The notes beneath the pieces were generated by a model. The model was not told the origin of the DNA. It was given only the letters and a program-made list of their open reading frames with translations, and made no database searches. A stretch of 36,332 nt of DNA from Zygnema cylindricum (lineage: Eukaryota > Streptophyta > Zygnematophyceae > Zygnematales > Zygnemataceae), in the NCBI GenBank assembly GCA_037447655.1, contig JBBHKE010002930.1:1-36332 (forward strand), read 5' to 3'. Shown here in pieces: positions 31,724 to 36,332 of this stretch (position 1 is its first letter; every line of letters begins with the position of its first letter). The position numbers were made by a program, and so were the translations under genes.

Positions 31724-31815
31724 TGCTGAGCTTTTCATCTAAAGTGAAACGTTCTCGAGACCAATCACAAGAGGCTCCCAGACGTCGTATTTGGTTGCCA
31801 GTAGTTCCCCCGTAC
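31724..31815 (-). pseudogene. Valyl-tRNA synthetase relic, first recognised exon
   Basis: A 92-nt exon ending at GTAAGT. It encodes [20 protein letters not shown] followed by [10 protein letters not shown], diagnostic of class I valyl-tRNA synthetase (charging tRNA-Val), and closest to the organellar/bacterial-type plant enzyme. The acceptor AAAG before 31815 is weak but gives the expected Lys-Tyr phase. Upstream exons (HIGH motif) were not found; an AACTG satellite lies there instead. With the next three exons the piece covers only about 75 codons of a protein of roughly 1000 residues. Confidence 0.9.
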
Positions 31816-31821
31816 CTTTGA

Positions 31822-32055
31822 CTTGACAGAACTGAACCAGACTGATTAGAACCGAAAGAACTGAAACGAACTGAAATAAACTGAACTGAGCGGAGCTGAA
31901 CTGACCAGAAGCAAATCGAGCTTATTTTAACTGAACTAAACTGAGTTGAACTGAGATGAACTCAATGGAATTGAACTAATTTGAATCAAACCGAATGAAC
32001 TTAAATTAAACTGAACTGAACTGAACTGAATGATACTATACTGAGCAGAACAAAA
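31822..32055. repeat. AACTG pentanucleotide satellite
   Basis: Degenerate (AACTG)n, perfect in places (32009-32030). It lies just upstream of the ValRS exon on the minus strand. Confidence 0.9.
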
Positions 32056-32137
32056 AAGAACAGAACTGAAAACAAAAAAGAACAGAACTGAAAACAAAAA
32101 AGAAAAGAACTGAAAACAAAAAGAATAGAACTGAAAA
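32046..32137. repeat. 22-bp minisatellite (ACAAAAAAGAACAGAACTGAAA)
   Basis: About four copies; it seems to have grown out of the adjoining AACTG array. Confidence 0.85.
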
Positions 32138-32879
32138 CTTAAGTAGTCGAACCGAGCTAAGTTCTAATCATTAAGAAGTCCATTTCCTTTCTCAAGGACT
32201 TTCAAACAGAGCCATGAAAATCGACAATCCCTAGGTTGTGAATCAAAATAGGATACATAGGAATACAAACATTCTCAATTTTCTTGTTTGGGATATGCGT
32301 GAGAAATAAAGACATTGGGATAGGTCAAAGCTCACTTGTTCCCAAATTGTAGACTTCTTTTCCTCCAATTTCGCCACAAAATGCTCAAGGAAAAGCCTTT
32401 TGGTTTTTACAAAAAAAAATGTGGGGAATAAGTAAAAGCCAAAACAATTCAAAAATAATTTAAAAAAATGACAAGTTCAGATAAAGACAAAAAAAACTAC
32501 AAAGGATTACAAAGGATTCTCGATCTCCTTCAAACCAATTCCGTTTCACGTCACATAAACTAGCTGTATAAACCATGGCTCTTTTATATAATGAACCGTA
32601 ACACTCGGGGGGAAGGAAAAGAATTTATGGAGAAGATGTGGAGGGCTGAAATGCTTGCGGTAGACTGAAATGCGTGCGGTGGAGTTAAAATGTGCGCGGT
32701 GGAGAGCGGTGAGAGTGCGATGAGAGAGAGTACGTAGAGTTCAGAATTTTCCGTTCACAATTTTTTCGGAAAGGCCGAAACGGCCAAAGTATTTTTCCAG
32801 CCACCAACGGGTAGGTTTTGCTAAATTTTTTAGCATGGTGGAATGTTTTTTTTTTATCGTCCCATACTGCTTGGTTGGT
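32138..32879. other. AT-rich passenger DNA
   Basis: Contains a short GCGGTGGAG iteration (about 32655-32712). A minus-strand stretch near 32340-32400 with splice-like edges was considered and not called (see rejected list). Confidence 0.35.
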
Positions 32880-32944
32880 CAATTTGCCGCTTTATTTAGT
32901 GTGGCCTTCAAAATTGCAGACGTTAATATGACAAATAGTATCAT

Positions 32945-33255
32945 TGTAAGTTGTGTTAAGGGCTTTTCATGTGATCTTCTTAGATCGCTACATTCATCAA
33001 TGACCGTCCGACCGTCCAAATCTTACGGTTTAAATTAAAAATACCTCAAAACTCACATAAATAATTTTTTTTGTCCAAATGTTTTTCAAAATTTAGACAT
33101 TACGTTTAATTTCTATCGATCGATGTGCAACTCAACCCTGTTACTATTTTTTTTCATTTTTCGACCAATACAATATGGGTCTTAAGGTCATATTGTATGT
33201 TTTACATACAATAGGCATATTGTATGCGCCTACTTTCACCTACTTTTGAACTATG
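32945..33255. repeat. Right subterminal region of the hAT family
   Basis: Reverse complement of the main part of the 278-bp MITE: GTTGTGTTAAGGGCTTTTCA, ATCTTCTTAGATCGCTAC, AACTCAACCC, AATACAATATGGG and the terminus. An extra stretch of about 90 bp (33005-33100) is absent from the MITE. Confidence 0.8.
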
Positions 33256-33263
33256 TAATAAAT
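33256..33263. repeat. 8-bp duplication TAATAAAT, right copy
   Basis: Immediately follows the AACTATG end; identical to 23099-23106. Confidence 0.75.
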
Positions 33264-33540
33264 GCTTAACGTTAATAACAACGAGCGTTGTAATTTTGTA
33301 CCTTTTCGGTTACGGGCGGGCACAGTTAGTCGCTAGAAATCGAGTTTCGGTTAATTTTTTTTTCGTAAATGACGGTCGGTTAACGGTTAACAATTTTGGA
33401 GCGTGACAAAACTCGGTCGGGCGTCGATTACTCAGATTTTGAAAAAAAAAAAAACGGTCGGTTTCGGGTATGATTTTTTTTGACTTTTGCGACCCCTGAC
33501 GGTCAGGGGTCTCGACATATCGCTCCGAGACCAACAAATT
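33264..33540. other. Unassigned DNA with a perfect 9-bp hairpin
   Basis: GACCCCTGA (33491-33499), loop CGG, TCAGGGGTC (33503-33511). There is no T tail typical of an RNA terminator, so its role is unknown. Confidence 0.45.
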
Positions 33541-33719
33541 CCTTATCGGCGATAAGTGGAAAAAATATAGAACGCTATATAATAGTACTTTATAACATAC
33601 TGTATGATATTTTTCACTTTATATAGCGTGGCATGCCGCGTGTAACAATGTGTTCTGTACTCTGTGTAACGGAATAACGACGGTTCAGGTGGAAGGAATA
33701 AGCCGTACAATTGCACATT

Positions 33720-33920
33720 ACGAACGGGACAATTATCGCCGATAGTCATCGGTACTGGTGTTATCGCGATGAAAAACCGATATTATCGGTTTATCGGTTT
33801 TTTAAGGCGATAACACCGTTTTCGATATATCGTGCCAATATATCGGTAATGGCAAGCCAAAAAAAGGTACATATCGATTATCGGCAAAACCTTGCCCATA
33901 CACAACACTACATGACATCT
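33720..33920. repeat. CGATATATCG palindrome cluster (family J), copy 2
   Basis: Similar in reverse complement to 21876-22015 (TGTTG(T/G)GTAT, TTTTGCCGATA, CGATATATCG, CCAATATATCG). It includes extra self-complementary TTATCGCC/GGCGATAA words. Confidence 0.55.
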
Positions 33921-34768
33921 TCGGTGGACAAACGCCATTAACCGACCGTAAATAATGTTGTGAAGTAGCAAGCAACAGCATTCTGAGGAAAAAAACAGGC
34001 GACGTGGCGGGTCTCAGGAATCAACAGTACAAGCCTGGGCACTTTAAAATCCCCTAATAAGAGTGACCTAAAAAAGAAGGGAATTGCTAATCGTATAGAC
34101 AATTTTTGCTGCGCGCAGGTAGTTGTCAAAAATTGTACATTTGAAGTACAGTATAGTACAAGTTACGTACCTTTGAGTTCAGATTTGATGGTCAATCCGA
34201 CGAACAACTTTGACTTGCGAAATATTGTAACGACGGTTAAAAAGTGTCGCGCTTGCAAACGTCGACCGTTATAAAAAAAAAATCACACGGCTGGCGCAGG
34301 TTTACGGTAACAAAACTGCGACAACCACATGTAAATAAAATGGTTGCGCGCAGGCAGTTTCACACTTCACGTGAGCTCCACTGTGAGAGCACATACTGAC
34401 ATTTAACTTAGCCGCAAAAATGGAATCTAATCGCAAAACGTTACGTCGAACTTGGACACAAATTGAAGGACGACGTCATATGTATAAATTAACTCGCACG
34501 AAACGAAATAAACTTCGTACAAGATAAGAATGCGTACCCGCCTAAAAATATCAATGAGACTAAATGATTAAAAAGCGAGTCGTCACGCTCGACCAAATGA
34601 AGCCACACTATTTACGAATCAACATTCTCACATTGACAATGTACTTCACATTGATTCACAATTTCACATTCACGGAAAAAAAAAATGCGCACATAAATAC
34701 AAAATAAAGTACGCACTTAAATGCCAACATGTGCTCTCACACTAGAGCTCACGTGAAGCGAGAAACTA

Positions 34769-35284
34769 CACCGCGAAATCGTTATTAGAGTAATATACGT
34801 TAATTGCGTCACCCCAAATTTTGACTATATCATTATAAATAGAGTACATTATTCTATTTTTTTTTTCTGTTATTTAGGGTACTTTTTAGAATGAGCGTTA
34901 ATAACTCTAATATAGTGCCGTTTTAAATAGTGTGGCGTACGGTCGGTGTCTAACCGTGCAAAATTGTACTTTATTAAGTAAAAAAGTACAAATAATGATT
35001 TAGTACATGCCGTTTTCATGTAACTGCATTTTAACAAACCACGTAATGCAAACGTCATAATGACGTGGAACTGTATGTTTTGTCAGATATTGTACTTGTA
35101 CATAATTTACAGTGGATATATTTAGTGCCCAAATTTACGCCCAACTTAGAGTCATTGATAAATTAGAGTAAAATTATGTTTTTAAAAAGTTATATATCTC
35201 ACAAATTAGAGCAAATAACTCAAATTTTTTTTTTTTACTTTTTTTACCCTAATTTTTTCTTTACTCTAATTACGATTCGCGGTG
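34769..35284. mobile_element. Family A MITE, 516 bp, in the foldback right arm
   Basis: Ends CACCGCGAAATCG / CGATTCGCGGTG with TA on each side (34767-34768, 35285-35286). It shares internal blocks with 22446-23098 (AAACGTCATAATGACGTG, ATTGATAAA(C/T)TAGAGTA) and with 26084-26818. Confidence 0.85.
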
Positions 35285-35529
35285 TAGTGTACCTGCGCGC
35301 AGCCATTTTATTTACATGTGGTTGCCGCAGTTTTGTTATCGTAAACCTGCGCTGGCCGTGTGATTTTTTTTTTTAATGACGGTCGACGTTTGTAAGCGCA
35401 ACACATTTTAAACCGTCGTTACAATATTTCGCAAGTCAAAGTTATTCGTCGGATTGACCGTCAAATCTGAACCCAAAGGTACGTTTCTTATACTAATCTG
35501 TACTTCAAATGTACAATTTTTGAGAACTA

Positions 35530-35727
35530 CACCTTGAATCGTTAATGCGTATAGAAATTATTAGTGTAAATAAATAATTAGCGTCAATCATTCTAATTTA
35601 GTGCCAAGAGACGTGGTAGATTATGGCCCACGTCCTTAAATAGTGTAATTTATTATATTTAAGGTATCAATGTCAAAATTTTGGGGTGCCGATATAGCGT
35701 ACATAAGGCTAATAACGATTCACGGTG
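35530..35727. mobile_element. Family A MITE, 198 bp, in the foldback right arm
   Basis: Ends CACCTTGAATCG / CGATTCACGGTG. The uninterrupted left arm of the foldback (34105-34135) supplies the empty site: its single TA (34120-34121) is duplicated around the element (35528-35529, 35728-35729). This fixes the target duplication of the family as TA. Confidence 0.88.
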
Positions 35728-35772
35728 TACCTGCGCGCAGCAAAATTGTCTCTGCGATTAGCAGTTCCCTTC

Positions 35773-36332
35773 AAAATAAAAAGATAAGAATTGAAAATCC
35801 TCGTAAGACGTATTCCTTAACGCTAAGAAGTACTGGTACGACGGTTCACAGTATACGCGACAAAAGGACAAAGCGTGACGCCGGTGTTCCGCGCAGATCG
35901 CGGGATGATGTCGGCTGCCTCTGCCGCACCGACAAGTCCGACGGAAAACGTTGATTTCTAGCCACAGCCGGTAGTTTGTACTTTGTCGGGTAACGGAAAC
36001 TGTGGACGGTACGAAGAACTGCTAATCTACAAGCAGTGTGACGTCACCATTTAACACTGTAGATAAGGGTACTTTCACATGTGCTAAAGTTACAGTTATT
36101 TTATGTCGTTTTCCTCTGTAACTTAGAAAAAAACGAGAAAATCTGCAGCCGTACCAAAAAAACGAAATTAATACCGTTCAAATTGCAACTTTAAATGTAC
36201 TGTAATTTGTCGTTTAGGTCGATGCAGTTTGTCGTCTAGCGAGTTTCGACCCATTTTCACGTCCTTCCAGCTCATCTTCAAACTTGAAATCAAATCACCT
36301 CGCGAGGTGATTTTAATTAAAGTTCCAGGATG
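35773..36332. other. Unassigned DNA at the window edge
   Basis: One 94-codon frame (35670-35954) starts inside a MITE and has no recognisable domain. No gene is called. Confidence 0.35.

Larger units (their letters stand above)
23107..33255. mobile_element. Putative giant non-autonomous hAT element (10149 bp) with passenger DNA
   Basis: Left end CATAGTTCAAAAGTAGG and right end its reverse complement, bounded by TAATAAAT on both sides. About 50 bp inside the left end and about 200 bp inside the right end match the two ends of the 278-bp MITE at 26280-26557, so both termini belong to one family. I find no hAT transposase inside. Contents are a TIR element (23461-24192), an LTR remnant, two MITEs, satellites and four valyl-tRNA synthetase exons. 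Alternatively the ends come from two insertions and the matching flanks are chance, which I consider less likely. Confidence 0.6.
34076..35772. mobile_element. Foldback element with long inverted arms
   Basis: The left arm (about 34076-34410) and the right arm (about 34715-35772, net of two MITEs) are diverged reverse complements of about 335-340 bp each, around a loop of about 300 bp. The outer ends are GAAGGGAATTGCTAATCG and its complement. GCGCGCAG and TTTATTTACATGTGGTTG recur inverted. No transposase is visible. The flanks are A-rich, so the target duplication cannot be read. Confidence 0.75.

Noticed and set aside
32340-32400. Minus-strand LEHFVAKLEEKKSTIWEQ followed by GTGAGC, possible ValRS exon upstream of YGGTT
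   Set aside because: The similarity to the REEF...VWEWKEK region is weak and the donor phase does not fit the next exon.
33491-33511. Perfect 9-bp hairpin as a transcription terminator
   Set aside because: No T run follows and there is no gene upstream; eukaryotic context makes this reading inappropriate.

Overview
The window is repeat-dominated nuclear DNA of a plant or streptophyte alga. Three things point there. A Ty1/copia element has a primer-binding site that matches plant initiator tRNA-Met. A second element is a Ty3/gypsy chromovirus. The window also holds the minus-strand relic of a eukaryotic 25S/26S rRNA and degenerate CCCTAAA-like telomere motifs. I see no intact host gene, no tRNA gene and no CRISPR.

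Bases 511-15443 are one old, minus-strand chromovirus with diverged LTRs (511-1021 and 14908-15443). On the minus strand its order is PBS, gag with a CCHC knuckle, protease, RT, RNase H, integrase, chromodomain, and then an extra acidic open frame of unknown function that lies between pol and the 3' LTR. A plus-strand copia element (2000-9494, TSD GATAC) is inserted in that extra frame. A third insertion, a solo LTR of the same copia family in antisense orientation (6925-7973), splits the copia RNase H domain. All three copia LTRs are exactly 1049 bp. The nesting order is therefore old chromovirus, then copia (its two LTRs about 97% identical by eye), then solo LTR.

Bases 15775-16625 are a diverged fragment of nuclear large-subunit rRNA on the minus strand. 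From there to about 20.4 kb the DNA is AT-rich and low in complexity, with an 800-bp purine-rich tract and telomere-like motifs.

Bases 20.4-36.3 kb are a nest of small DNA transposons. One family has CACCGCGAATCG-type inverted ends and TA target duplications (members at 1-140, 20472, 21333-21873, 22446-23098, 26084-26818, 34769-35284 and 35530-35727). A second family is hAT-like, with CATAGTTCAAAAGTAGG ends and 8-bp duplications. It includes a 278-bp MITE (26280-26557) and a pair of ends 10149 bp apart (23107-33255) flanked by a perfect TAATAAAT duplication.

Inside that 10-kb hAT-bounded segment I find four exons of an organellar-type valyl-tRNA synthetase on the minus strand (30211-31815). 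They are in the right order, with GT-AG introns and compatible splice phases, but one carries a stop codon. The simplest reading is a genomic (intron-containing) gene fragment carried within a giant non-autonomous hAT element, a Pack-type capture. A decayed resident gene invaded by transposons is the alternative. A foldback element with arms of about 340 bp (34076-35772), itself hit by two TA-type MITEs, closes the window.
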